A DNA stretch of 64,000 nucleotides. It comes from an uncultured Clostridia bacterium. GTDB taxonomy: Bacteria > Bacillota > Clostridia > TANB77 > CAG-508. The position numbers and the translations under genes are program-made. The DNA is taken from the NCBI GenBank assembly GCA_934180065.1, contig CAKPRA010000003.1, positions 1 through 64,000 on the forward strand. Direction: 5' to 3'. The notes under the pieces were generated by a model. The model was not told where the DNA came from. It worked only from the letters and a program-made list of their open reading frames with translations, and ran no database searches. Every line of letters starts with the position of its first letter. The stretch's first letter is position 1. Shown piece after piece: positions 7,732 to 16,234 of the stretch.

Positions 7732-8658
7732 TTATACTGTATCATTTAGTGTGTCTAAGTTAGCGTATAAGAAATCAAGTGAGCCAGCAGGGTATTCTCT
7801 TTCATTTAGTTTAATGGTATCAGAATTTTTTGCTATTTTATTTATATTGGTATTTCCCAAATTATTGTATAAGCAAATTATCAAATAATTTTTAGCATTT
7901 TGTATGTTAGGTATATTTTTCAATATATCTAATAACTGTACTAAATTATCTTTAACTATCATTTTAAGTTTATCTAAAATTTTAAAATGGTTAACTGTTA
8001 TATTTCCAACTTTTAAATTATCTTTATAATAAAGAGCATCAATTACATCTTCTAAAATTAAAATTTCATCTTTTGTAAATTCATTCAATTTACATTTTTC
8101 TTTTATCTCTAAAAGTTCATCATCACTTTTAGGATTGATAGAATCAGTATTGATTATATTAGGTTTGATATTATTAGGATTGATTTCTCGTAAATTTTCC
8201 TCCTCCAGAATCGTATTTTTTACTTTTCTAAAATCGGAAATTTTACATGTATTTAATGGCATTTTTTCCGTTTCTGATTTATCAATTTTTTCATCTTCTT
8301 GATTTTCATGTTGTATTTTACCAACATATATTAAATTTGGTTTTCCCAAACCCTGTCTTTTTTCTTCAATTAATTTTACTTCTGTTAATTGTTTAAAAGC
8401 TTTTGTTACTGTTTTATCAGATAAACATAATTTTTCTTGTACTTCCTCTCTAGTAAATATTAAATATACTTTATTTTCTTTATCTATCCAATGATTTTTT
8501 TGAGATAATGATAATCTATCTAATAAAAACGCATATAAGATTTTACTATCTGAATTTAATTTTTCTTTGTATAATTGATTAACAAATAATTCCTGTGGTA
8601 TTTGATAATAATTATTTTCTAATATTTCATTTTGCTTATAATAATTTATTTCGTTCAT
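7732..8658 (-). CDS. RepA_N-type replication initiator
   Basis: A 308-residue plasmid-type initiator. Residues 15-115 match the RepA_N domain: YYQIPQELF, SDSKILYAFLLDRLSLS, WIDKENKVYLIFTREEVQ and the wing KRQGLGKPNLIYV. The C-terminal third (DEILILEDVIDALYY … NAKNYLIICLYNNL) fits the DUF6017-like tail of these proteins. ATG 8658 follows AAAGGA. Repeats resembling iterons lie immediately upstream (8704-8801). Presence of a Rep on an integrated element suggests that the excised circle can replicate, which would also stabilise it. Confident in the family; activity is inferred. Confidence 0.92.
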   Translation of the reverse strand: MNEINYYKQNEILENNYYQIPQELFVNQLYKEKLNSDSKILYAFLLDRLSLSQKNHWIDKENKVYLIFTREEVQEKLCLSDKTVTKAFKQLTEVKLIEEKRQGLGKPNLIYVGKIQHENQEDEKIDKSETEKMPLNTCKISDFRKVKNTILEEENLREINPNNIKPNIINTDSINPKSDDELLEIKEKCKLNEFTKDEILILEDVIDALYYKDNLKVGNITVNHFKILDKLKMIVKDNLVQLLDILKNIPNIQNAKNYLIICLYNNLGNTNINKIAKNSDTIKLNEREYPAGSLDFLYANLDTLNDTV

Positions 8659-8703
8659 CTTATATCCTTTCCGATGAAAAAGCTTATACAGTACTATGAA
8701 ATT

Positions 8704-8801
8704 TTTTAGAACATTTTAAAACATTATTTTTGAATGTAAAAATTTTTTAAAACATAAATTTTAGAACAAAACTATCAGTTTATATAGAATTTTTTAGAAC
8801 T
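8704..8801. repeat. Five iteron-like repeats upstream of repA
   Basis: TTTTARAAC(A) occurs at 8704-8713, 8714-8723, 8745-8754, 8759-8768 and 8792-8801 (last one ends in T), all in the same orientation with unequal spacing (10, 31, 14 and 33 bases start to start). Direct repeats just upstream of a RepA_N gene are candidate initiator-binding sites. The AT-rich context weakens the case. Confidence 0.5.
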
Positions 8802-8806
8802 GCATA

Positions 8807-8842
8807 GAAAAAGAGTATTAACCAAAATCCATTGATTAATAC
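8807..8842 (-). terminator. Possible terminator downstream of tRNA-Pro
   Basis: On the minus strand GTATTAA / TTAATAC form a stem followed by TCTTTTTC. A second inverted pair (GCAATTTTC / GAAAATTGC, about 8857-8885) lies between it and the tRNA. The stem is only 7 bp. Confidence 0.5.
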
Positions 8843-8892
8843 CCTTTCAGACTTTTGCAATTTTCTTTGGTTTTATGAAAATTGCTTAAATA

Positions 8893-8968
8893 TGGTCGAG
8901 GTGACAGGGATCGAACCTGCGACCTCATGGTCCCAAACCACGCGCGCTACCAACTGCGCTACACCTCG
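8893..8968 (-). tRNA. tRNA-Pro (anticodon TGG)
   Basis: 76 bases including an encoded CCA. Acceptor arms CGAGGTG and CACCTCG pair perfectly. D-loop GCGCAGTTGGTAGCGC, anticodon loop TTTGGGA with TGG, and T-arm GGTTCGATCC are all present. The 3' end faces the mobile element, which is the usual geometry when a tyrosine integrase uses a tRNA 3' end as attachment site; the second copy of such a site would be left of base 1 and cannot be seen. Confidence 0.97.
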
Positions 8969-9047
8969 AAATATTGCATACTTAAAAAGTACTTATTTAA
9001 TATAACACATTATTTTATAAATTTCAAGCATTTTTTATAACAAATTT

Positions 9048-9092
9048 AAAAAAATAATCTAGAAATATAAAATTATATTCTAGATTATTTTT
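9048..9092. terminator. Terminator after the phosphodiester glycosidase gene
   Basis: Stem AAAATAATCTAGAA / TTCTAGATTATTTT flanked by A and T tracts, directly after the stop at 9095 on the minus strand. Confidence 0.85.
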
Positions 9093-9094
9093 CA

Positions 9095-10228
9095 TTAATC
9101 ATTACTATCTTCTAAAATAAGTCCAAAACCAGTTGCAATTGGTCTTGTTTTATGAGCTCCTGTACTATCAATTGGATCATTTATAACTTTGTAATTTTCA
9201 ACCATAACGCTTGAAGTTCCGCCATCTAAAGCAGAAGCATTATAAGCACCATATCTTTTCATTATCTCAATTAAGTCATCCATATCAGCTCCAGGTTTTT
9301 TAAGTTGTCTTCCATCAACAACTAACATCAAAACAATCCCATCTTTACGTTGACCAATAGCTGTTCTAGGAGCCGTTCCCCAACCGCCATTACCAACAAC
9401 CTTAGAAGTTTCGCCATTAATAATTAAAAATGGCCCACATGTAACAGCATCTCTTATATTTTTCTTTTCAGCTTCTGCTGCTGTCATTCTACCTAATACT
9501 AATTTGTTATCTGTATCAAATCCAATTAATCCTCCAGCTCCGCCATAAGATTTATTTGTAATTCTTTTTCCTCTAGCATATGTTAATCCAAGTGGACTTC
9601 CACCTGTACTATTATGATTTAGGTCTTCAAATCCGCCTCCGTTTATAGCCAAAACAGCTTTGCTATTTTGAGCCATTGTAGTCACATATTGACCAGATAC
9701 GTTTAATTTAGATGTAACTAATGTATGTATTTTTGAAGCATCATAAACAACTGCTAAATATCCTGAATATCCTTTACCTTCTATATCTATAATCTTATAT
9801 TCTGGATGATTTTTATCTCTTTCTAATACAGCTCTTTCATATTCGTTAGCATATGTTTTAACTTCCTCATCAATCTTATTTTGATCAACAATTGATATTT
9901 GAGATGTATCTGTAACTCCGCTAACTTCAATTACCTTATTTTTATCTAAAACTTCATTTATTGTTTCTGCACTATAAAACCATGTTGCCAAATATTGGTG
10001 ATGCATTGTTGTCATAGCAGATGTTATATACCATGATCTAAAACTTGATATTGGTCCATATAATAAAAATAGGCCCGATGCAACTCCCAAAACAAATAAG
10101 CTAATTAATGCTTTTAAAATTTTTTTTGCTTTTCCTTTTTTCTTTTTATTAGTTTTATTTTGATGTATTGCTCTTTTCTCTGAATCATCAAAATTAATGT
10201 TTTTAACTTCTTTTTCTACTGTTTTCAT
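9095..10228 (-). CDS. Membrane-anchored phosphodiester glycosidase-like protein (NAGPA domain)
   Basis: A 377-residue protein with a basic cytoplasmic stub, one membrane segment (KALISLFVLGVASGLFLLYG, about residues 39-58) and an outside domain. The domain has the NAGPA/exopolysaccharide-type features: a VLAINGGGF turn, GGAGGLIGFD, TCGPFLIINGE, GWGTAPRTAIGQ and ALDGGTSSVMV, which correspond to the conserved Asn-Gly, Arg-Thr-Ala and Asp-Gly-Gly-Ser/Thr motifs. Related enzymes cleave phosphodiester-linked sugars, so cell-wall polymer or exopolysaccharide trimming is likely. Length and motif order are normal. It is monocistronic with a terminator at its end. Confidence 0.88.
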   Translation of the reverse strand: MKTVEKEVKNINFDDSEKRAIHQNKTNKKKKGKAKKILKALISLFVLGVASGLFLLYGPISSFRSWYITSAMTTMHHQYLATWFYSAETINEVLDKNKVIEVSGVTDTSQISIVDQNKIDEEVKTYANEYERAVLERDKNHPEYKIIDIEGKGYSGYLAVVYDASKIHTLVTSKLNVSGQYVTTMAQNSKAVLAINGGGFEDLNHNSTGGSPLGLTYARGKRITNKSYGGAGGLIGFDTDNKLVLGRMTAAEAEKKNIRDAVTCGPFLIINGETSKVVGNGGWGTAPRTAIGQRKDGIVLMLVVDGRQLKKPGADMDDLIEIMKRYGAYNASALDGGTSSVMVENYKVINDPIDSTGAHKTRPIATGFGLILEDSND

Positions 10229-10370
10229 TTATCTTCGTATAATATAAATAATTATACTCTCCTTTCTACATAATTTTTAATATTCTTTACATATATATTT
10301 TATAAATTTTTGTATAATATTGCAATACTTATAATATATTTTACAACAATTTCTTTTAATTTCTAATTCA

Positions 10371-10810
10371 AACTTTCCTATTATAGAACAAAAGCGGACA
10401 TTAATAACATTTGCTCTGTTTAAAACATTTTTAAGTCCGCGTCTTTGTTCGCGCGCCAAAATTACGCAGTAATTTTGTGTGCAATGTTTTGGCGCAGCCT
10501 TTTTATATAATAGGAAATATCTATTCTTAATATAGTATATAGTTTCAGTATTACTCATAAGTAAAATTGTACTTATATATTGAACTTTCCTATTATAGAA
10601 CAAAAGCGGACATTAATAACATTTGCTCTGTTTAAAACATTTTTAAGTCCGCGTTTTTGTTCGCGCGCCAAAATTACGCAGTAATTTTGTGTGCAATGTT
10701 TTGGCGCAACCTTTTTATATAATAGGAAATATCTATTCTTAATATAGTATATAGTTTCAATATTACTCATAAGTAAAAATGTACTTATATGCTAAACTTT
10801 CCTATTATAA
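10371..10810. repeat. 212-bp tandem repeat with internal inverted repeats
   Basis: Two near-identical units start at 10371 and 10583, and a third copy of the first ~15 bases starts at 10795. Within each unit TTTCCTATTATA (10374 and 10586) and its reverse complement TATAATAGGAAA (ending 10517 and 10729) bound a 144-bp segment. Inside are nested pairs: GCGGAC / GTCCGC, AAAATTAC / GTAATTTT and GCGCCAAAA / TTTTGGCGC. The GC-rich stems stand out from the local AT-rich sequence. This looks like a small palindromic element (MITE-like or structured RNA) duplicated in tandem. No real gene is seen in it. Confidence 0.85.
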
Positions 10811-10850
10811 AAAAAGCATATTATCTCTATGATTAAGAAATAATATGCTT
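10807..10850 (-). terminator. Terminator of the M18 aminopeptidase gene
   Basis: AAGCATATTA / TAATATGCTT stem; on the minus strand it ends in a T7 run. It lies 36 bases beyond the aminopeptidase stop. Confidence 0.85.
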
Positions 10851-10885
10851 ATTTTATTTATACTGTATAATTATCAAAATGTTTC

Positions 10886-12289
10886 CTATGATATAAAAAA
10901 TGTTTTATATGTTTCAAAAGCAGAATATACATCAAATTTACTTGTTACCTCATATGGTGCATGCATTGACAATACTGGAACACCACAATCAATTACATCC
11001 ATTCCTTTATTTGCTAATATATATGCGATTGTACCACCGCCACCTAAATCAACTTTTCCAAGCTCTGCAATTTGATATGCTATGTTATTGCTTTCTAACA
11101 TATTTCTAATATATGCCACAAATTCAGCATTTGCATCAGAAGATCCACTTTTTCCTCTTCCACCTGTATATTTATTTAAACCAACACCTCTACCTAAATA
11201 AGATGCATTATTTTTTTCTGCAACTGAAGCAAATGTTGGGTCAAAACCTGCGTCAACATCTGCTGATAACATCTTAGAATTACAAAATACCTTATCTAAT
11301 AAATTTGGTCTATTAACTCCTAATTTGTTTAGTATTTCTGAAATAAATGTATCAAATACATGTGATTCCATTCCTGTATTTCCCATACTTCCAATTTCTT
11401 CTTTATCTGATATTAAACATACAGCTGTTGTCTTAGGATTATGAACATTCATAAGAGCTGATAATGAAGTATATACACATATTTTATCATCTTGCCCATA
11501 TGCTGCGACCATACTTCTATCAAATCCCAAACTTCTAGCTTTAAATGCTGGAACAATTTCAAGCTCAGCACTTAAAAAGTCTGCTTCATCAATACCATAT
11601 TTTTGATTTAATAAACTTAATATATTTAATTTAACTTTTTCACTAACATCTTTATCATTATATGGAATGCTTCCAATTAATAAATTTAGTTCCTCTCCAC
11701 GTACTCCTTCTGACAATTTTCTTTGCATTTGCTCTTGAGCTAAATGTGGTAATAAATCAGTTATAACAAAAACAGGATCTGCTTCGTTTTCACCAATATT
11801 TACTTCAACTTTTTCTCCGCTCTTTTTAACTATAACACCATGTAAAGCAAGAGGAATTGTAGTCCATTGGTATTTTTTTATTCCTCCATAATATTGAGTT
11901 TTAAAAAATGCAAAACCATCATCTTCATATAATGGATTTGGTTTTAAATCTAATCGTGGTGAATCAGCATGAGCTCCCACGACATTAATACCATTTTCAA
12001 TATTTTCGTACCCAATTACAGCTAAATACATACTTTTTTCTCTATTTATATAATATACCTTATCTCCAGGTTTTAAATATTCTACATTTTTTATATCTAC
12101 AAATCCGTTTGTATCTGCAATGTATTTTGATTCTTTTATTATTTCTCTTTCTGTTTTTCCGTTATTTAAGAAATTCATATATGCATCACAATAATTATAA
12201 ATTTCTTTTTTCTTCTCCTCATTTAAATTTTCCCAACCTGTTTTCTTATTATTAAATAATTTTTTTTGCAAATCTGTACCTTCTGACAT
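10886..12289 (-). CDS. M18 family aminopeptidase
   Basis: Cytosolic zinc aminopeptidase of 467 residues that removes N-terminal (often acidic) residues from peptides. Metal-binding and catalytic motifs are in order: GAHADSPRLD (about residue 106-115), LISDKEEIGSMG (carboxylate base Glu-Glu), SADVDAGFDP, and VLSMHAPYEV near the C-terminus. KYTGGRGKSGSSDANAEF is also typical of M18. ATG 12289 follows AAAGGAGAG. Length is normal for the bacterial ApeA-type enzyme. It is monocistronic, with its own terminator. Confidence 0.93.
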   Translation of the reverse strand: MSEGTDLQKKLFNNKKTGWENLNEEKKKEIYNYCDAYMNFLNNGKTEREIIKESKYIADTNGFVDIKNVEYLKPGDKVYYINREKSMYLAVIGYENIENGINVVGAHADSPRLDLKPNPLYEDDGFAFFKTQYYGGIKKYQWTTIPLALHGVIVKKSGEKVEVNIGENEADPVFVITDLLPHLAQEQMQRKLSEGVRGEELNLLIGSIPYNDKDVSEKVKLNILSLLNQKYGIDEADFLSAELEIVPAFKARSLGFDRSMVAAYGQDDKICVYTSLSALMNVHNPKTTAVCLISDKEEIGSMGNTGMESHVFDTFISEILNKLGVNRPNLLDKVFCNSKMLSADVDAGFDPTFASVAEKNNASYLGRGVGLNKYTGGRGKSGSSDANAEFVAYIRNMLESNNIAYQIAELGKVDLGGGGTIAYILANKGMDVIDCGVPVLSMHAPYEVTSKFDVYSAFETYKTFFIS

Positions 12290-12389
12290 ATATTCTCTCC
12301 TTTCATTTTTTAATTTACGTTCTAATTATATCATTAAAAACATAGTTTTCAATATACTTATATTATTAAATTTTATTTTATATTTATTC

Positions 12390-12418
12390 TTTACAGAAAC
12401 AGTTTTTTGTAGTTTAAT
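12390..12418 (+). promoter_or_regulatory. Predicted promoter of the VanW gene
   Basis: TTTACA (12390-12395), 17-base spacer, TTTAAT (12413-12418); the ribosome site GGAG follows at about 12440. Confidence 0.5.
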
Positions 12419-12449
12419 AGTATATATTATAAAATAAATGGAGATAGTT

Positions 12450-14393
12450 ATGAAAAATTTAGAAAAAAGTTCACAAATGGAGAAAAAAGCTATAAAAGAT
12501 GCTGAAAAAATTATAGCACATGCAAATAATAAAATAAGCACTGTAAAAAATGCTTCGTATTCAAATACTAATAAGGGCACTGAAAAAAATATGTCATCTG
12601 CCAAAGCCGAAAAAAACAAAGAAAAAGTAACACCTGCAACTCAAATAGTACAAAAAAATAAAACTATAAATTCGGACCAACAAAATAAAATTAGTGATAT
12701 GAAAAAAATTGACCAAAAAAATTCTCAAAAAGAAACAAGTAAAACACAATTATCTTTACCTAAAAATAATACAAAAAAAATAATTATTATTTCAGTAATT
12801 ACTTTTTTTATTTTAGTATTGCTAGTTTTATCCGTAATTTTTGGAATTATAACATCTAACTCAGACAAGATTATTTCTGGAATATCTATAGACGGAATTG
12901 ATGTTTCAAATTTGACAAAATCTGAAGCTTTAGACAAATTAAATACACAATTATCAAATAAATTTGATAGAGAAATTACTTTAAAACATGGAGATTACAC
13001 AACTAAACTAAACATTAATACATTAGGCGCAAATTATGAGTTAGAAAATTCAATATCTTCAGCTTATAATTTAGGAAGATCTGAATCTAATATATTTGCA
13101 AATAATTTTAAAATAATTTCTACATTTTTAAAGAAAAATAATATAACTTCTGAAATTTCTTATAAAGATAATTTGTTAGATGAAAAAATAGCAATTATTA
13201 ATAACGAGTTACCAGACAGAGTTGTTAATAGTAATTACAAAATAGAAAATAATAATCTAATTATAGAAAATAGCACTGATGGATATAAAATAAATGATAA
13301 TGCTTTGAAAAGCACTATATATTCTGCAATTATCAATAATGAATCATCTATTGAAATTCCTGTAGAAGAATATCATGCAGATAAAGTTGATATTGATGCA
13401 ATATATAAAGAAGTTTATAAAAGTCCAAAAGACGCAACATATACTACAAATCCTTATGAAATTCATAAAGAAGAAAATGGTTTAGATTTTGCAATTACAT
13501 TAGATAAAGCTAAAGAAATGATAAATCAAAAACAAGATACATATACAATACCTTTAAAAACATTGACTCCTAAAGTTACTGTAAAAACTTTACCGCAAGA
13601 AGCCTTTCCAGATTTGCTTGCTACGTATTCAACATCTTTTGCTACATCAAATTATAACCGTTCAACTAATATATCTTTAGCAACACAAGCCGTTAATGGA
13701 TATGTTTTGATGCCTGGAGAAACATTCTCATATAATACAACAGTAGGTCAAAGAACAGCAGCAAGAGGCTATAAGGAAGCTGGAGTATATGTTAACGGAG
13801 CAGTTACAACAGGTATAGGCGGAGGAATTTGTCAAGTTTCTTCAACACTATATAATGCAGTATTACGTTGTAATTTAGAAATAGTTGATAGATCAAATCA
13901 TACATTTGAACCATCATATGTTCCCGCAGGATTAGATGCTACAGTTTCTTGGCAGTCACCAGATTTTAAGTTTAAAAATAACAGAAATTATCCTATAAAA
14001 ATATCTGCATCTTCTGCAGGAAAACAAATAGTATTTAATATATACGGTTTAAAAACATCAGATGACTATGAAGTTAAATTAGTATCTTCAAAAATCGCTA
14101 CAATACCATTCTCAACAGAATATAAAGATGATAACTCATTACCAGCAGGAACAACAAAAGTTCTTCAAGGTGGTTCAAATGGTTGTAAAACACAAACATA
14201 TAAGATTTTATATAAAAATGGAACTGAAGTATCTAGAACTTTAATAAATTCAGATACATATAAACCTCATAATCAAGTAGTTGCAAGAGGAACAAAAGTA
14301 GTTCAAACACCAAGTGTAGAGCCAACAACACCAACAGAGCCTTCAACATCATCTGATTCATCTGTAACAATAACAGATGTACCTGCTGAATAA
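12450..14393 (+). CDS. VanW/G5 domain cell-envelope protein
   Basis: A membrane-anchored envelope protein of about 647 residues. I chose ATG 12450, which GGAG precedes at proper spacing; the in-frame ATG at 12438 has no ribosome site. Order: a long Lys/Gln/Asn-rich cytoplasmic stretch; a membrane helix (IIIISVITFFILVLLVLSVIF, here split over about residues 110-133); two peptidoglycan-binding-4-like repeats (GISIDGIDVSNLTKSEA); the VanW domain (about 384-534, with GYVLMPGETFSYN and TGIGGGICQVSSTLYN); then a G5-like domain (about 540-620) and a Thr/Ser/Pro tail. VanW proteins accompany some glycopeptide-resistance operons, but this single chromosomal gene is a general envelope protein. Function is unknown. 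Confidence 0.9.
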   Translation: MKNLEKSSQMEKKAIKDAEKIIAHANNKISTVKNASYSNTNKGTEKNMSSAKAEKNKEKVTPATQIVQKNKTINSDQQNKISDMKKIDQKNSQKETSKTQLSLPKNNTKKIIIISVITFFILVLLVLSVIFGIITSNSDKIISGISIDGIDVSNLTKSEALDKLNTQLSNKFDREITLKHGDYTTKLNINTLGANYELENSISSAYNLGRSESNIFANNFKIISTFLKKNNITSEISYKDNLLDEKIAIINNELPDRVVNSNYKIENNNLIIENSTDGYKINDNALKSTIYSAIINNESSIEIPVEEYHADKVDIDAIYKEVYKSPKDATYTTNPYEIHKEENGLDFAITLDKAKEMINQKQDTYTIPLKTLTPKVTVKTLPQEAFPDLLATYSTSFATSNYNRSTNISLATQAVNGYVLMPGETFSYNTTVGQRTAARGYKEAGVYVNGAVTTGIGGGICQVSSTLYNAVLRCNLEIVDRSNHTFEPSYVPAGLDATVSWQSPDFKFKNNRNYPIKISASSAGKQIVFNIYGLKTSDDYEVKLVSSKIATIPFSTEYKDDNSLPAGTTKVLQGGSNGCKTQTYKILYKNGTEVSRTLINSDTYKPHNQVVARGTKVVQTPSVEPTTPTEPSTSSDSSVTITDVPAE

Positions 14394-14458
14394 TATTTTA
14401 TTTATAAAAATTAATAATAAGTGCAACCTTATATTTTGAGCTTAATTATAAATATCAT

Positions 14459-14511
14459 AAAAAGTCCTATAAACTTACTTCTCATAGTATTGTTTATAGG
14501 ACTTTAAAAAT
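14459..14511. terminator. Bidirectional terminator
   Basis: 14-bp stem AAAGTCCTATAAAC / GTTTATAGGACTTT between the converging VanW gene and surface operon. Confidence 0.9.
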
Positions 14512-14534
14512 ATTATTTAATTATACTTAAATAT

Positions 14535-15206
14535 TTATTTGTTTTGATTTAAATATATATCATACGCACCTTCTATCGTTGTATTTGCTGGTAAATTATC
14601 TGATTGAATAGCATATGCTTCAATATTTATTTGTTGATTTTCATCTGCTACCAATTGATTTTCTATTATATTTGCAAACTTTACATTATCAAATAATGTA
14701 GTTGTTGTTGCTTGTGGAGCAACCTTTTCATTATAATAATATACATATGTATATGACTCAACTTCTGTTGAATCTGCTTTTGTATTTGTTTTTCTTTGTG
14801 ATGTTATTTCTTTCCAATTTGCACTTGGTGTATATGTAAATAATTGTGTAACCTTAGCCTGTCCATTATTTTCTAATGTTCCATCTTCTTGTGCTATTAT
14901 CACATTTTTTGCTGGAACTGTAACTTTTAAATATATATATGCATCATTTTTTCCAACATTTTTTACTTGTGGATCTTTTTCAATTGTGGCATTTGGAACA
15001 ATATTTTCTGCATAATCTGGAATTCCATTATTATCTGCATCTGTGGCAGAATCCCATTTTGGTTCTTGTAATTCAATCTTTACCTTTCCAACTGTGAACT
15101 TATTAGATGCCATATCTGTATCTGTTAAATAAGCAAAAATTCCACTTACACCTACTATTCCAATTATTGATGCTGTACATAAAATCATTTTAACTTTTTT
15201 ATTCAT
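14535..15206 (-). CDS. TasA/camelysin-like secreted protein (SipW-dependent)
   Basis: Last gene of the surface operon. I start at the ATG ending at 15206 (MNKKVKMIL), which lies 12 bases after AAAGGA. A hydrophobic helix is followed by GIFAYLTDTDMASNKFTVGK: the AYLTD/AYFTD motif after the helix marks SipW-type signal peptides, cut just before the conserved Thr/Asp region. The mature part (about 200 residues) is beta-rich with the KDPQVKNVGKNDAYIYLKV segment found in TasA-like fibre proteins (residues bearing on a common 'PxVxNxGxxxxYIRV' pattern). Most likely a matrix or surface-fibre subunit. Its own codon and base usage match its neighbours. Confidence 0.8.
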   Translation of the reverse strand: MNKKVKMILCTASIIGIVGVSGIFAYLTDTDMASNKFTVGKVKIELQEPKWDSATDADNNGIPDYAENIVPNATIEKDPQVKNVGKNDAYIYLKVTVPAKNVIIAQEDGTLENNGQAKVTQLFTYTPSANWKEITSQRKTNTKADSTEVESYTYVYYYNEKVAPQATTTTLFDNVKFANIIENQLVADENQQINIEAYAIQSDNLPANTTIEGAYDIYLNQNK

Positions 15207-15384
15207 ATTAAAATTCATTCCTTTCTCGCTTCGCTCAAAGGCACACATAGCTATGAAAGTTTTTTATTTCTCTCAAACTATCACATTCCTTATATATATT
15301 TATAGTATTTTAAGTCTACTATATAAGACTATAACCTTAAATATTATGGTGTATTTTAAATTCAATATAAATAACCTTTATATT

Positions 15385-16206
15385 TTATTCTTTTTTATTT
15401 TTATTAATTTCTAATTTATCTTTTGTTTGCTTTTTATTTTTTATAAATAAAATTATTACCACTATTACACAAATTACTAACAAAACTATTAAATATATTA
15501 TATTATCACCTGTTTTTACAATATCAAATATTTTCTCAATTGAATTCTTATCTTCTGATTTATTGTCATTTTCTTTTTGTTCATTATCATTTTCTTTTTG
15601 CTCATTATCATTATTTGTATTTTCTGAATCTTTTGTTTTGTTTACTGCAAATACCCATTTTACCTTTGTTGTTGACAATGTATAGTCATTTCTTAAATCT
15701 GTTGGAACTTCTAATTTAAATTTAAATTTCCCATCAAAATTCTTTGTATATTTGCCTAATGAAACATAATTATTCATTAGCTCTGCTCCTAAATTTCCAT
15801 CATATAAAACTTTTTCATCAGAATTTTTAGAATTTTTTATTGATATTTTTAATTTGATTTTTTGTAATAAAGAATAATCTATATCATCATAATATTCTGT
15901 TTTATCAAGTGGCTCTGTCTTAAAAAATACTTCAATTTCACTATTTGTTGTATTTTTTATATATGCCACATCTTCTTTCGTATCTCCTGGTAATAACTCA
16001 TCTAAATTCAAAAAGAAGTCATTTGGAGCTGCTATAAGACCTTCTTCTCCATTGTATTCAACTACATTTGCTTGTACATTTATTGGATAAAACATCAATA
16101 AAATTAAAATCATTGTAATTATTATTTTCATTACTTTGCTTATTTTAGCTAAGTTATATACTTCTCTATTATTTAATTTATCGCTTGCTTTTATTACTTT
16201 TAGCAT
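15385..16206 (-). CDS. Secreted, membrane-anchored protein with VKTGD sorting-like tail
   Basis: A 273-residue protein. ATG 16206 follows GGAGGAAGGAG. A signal-type helix (KIIITMILILLMFYPINVQA) lies after a 25-residue N-terminal stub. The extracellular part is a beta-type domain (LNLDELLPGDTKEDVAYIKN) like the accessory proteins encoded next to TasA-like subunits. A short tandem Asn/Glu/Gln/Lys spacer (NDNEQKEN repeated) leads to IVKTGDN, a hydrophobic helix and a Lys-rich tail. That tail has the layout of a sortase signal but with VKTGD in place of LPxTG. No sortase is seen here. It may anchor or initiate the fibre. Family unknown to me. Confidence 0.7.
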   Translation of the reverse strand: MLKVIKASDKLNNREVYNLAKISKVMKIIITMILILLMFYPINVQANVVEYNGEEGLIAAPNDFFLNLDELLPGDTKEDVAYIKNTTNSEIEVFFKTEPLDKTEYYDDIDYSLLQKIKLKISIKNSKNSDEKVLYDGNLGAELMNNYVSLGKYTKNFDGKFKFKLEVPTDLRNDYTLSTTKVKWVFAVNKTKDSENTNNDNEQKENDNEQKENDNKSEDKNSIEKIFDIVKTGDNIIYLIVLLVICVIVVIILFIKNKKQTKDKLEINKNKKE

Positions 16207-16234
16207 GCTCCTTCCTCCTTCTGTTTACTCCATT

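Noticed and set aside
7700..7888. Plus-strand ORF of 62 residues over the end of repA
   Set aside because: It lies antisense to the RepA C-terminus and has no ribosome site or recognisable sequence.
10277..10770. Two minus-strand ORFs (108 and 65 residues) with near-identical sequence
   Set aside because: They are read-through of the 212-bp tandem repeat with its palindromes; no ribosome site of note, and the apparent homology is just the repeat.
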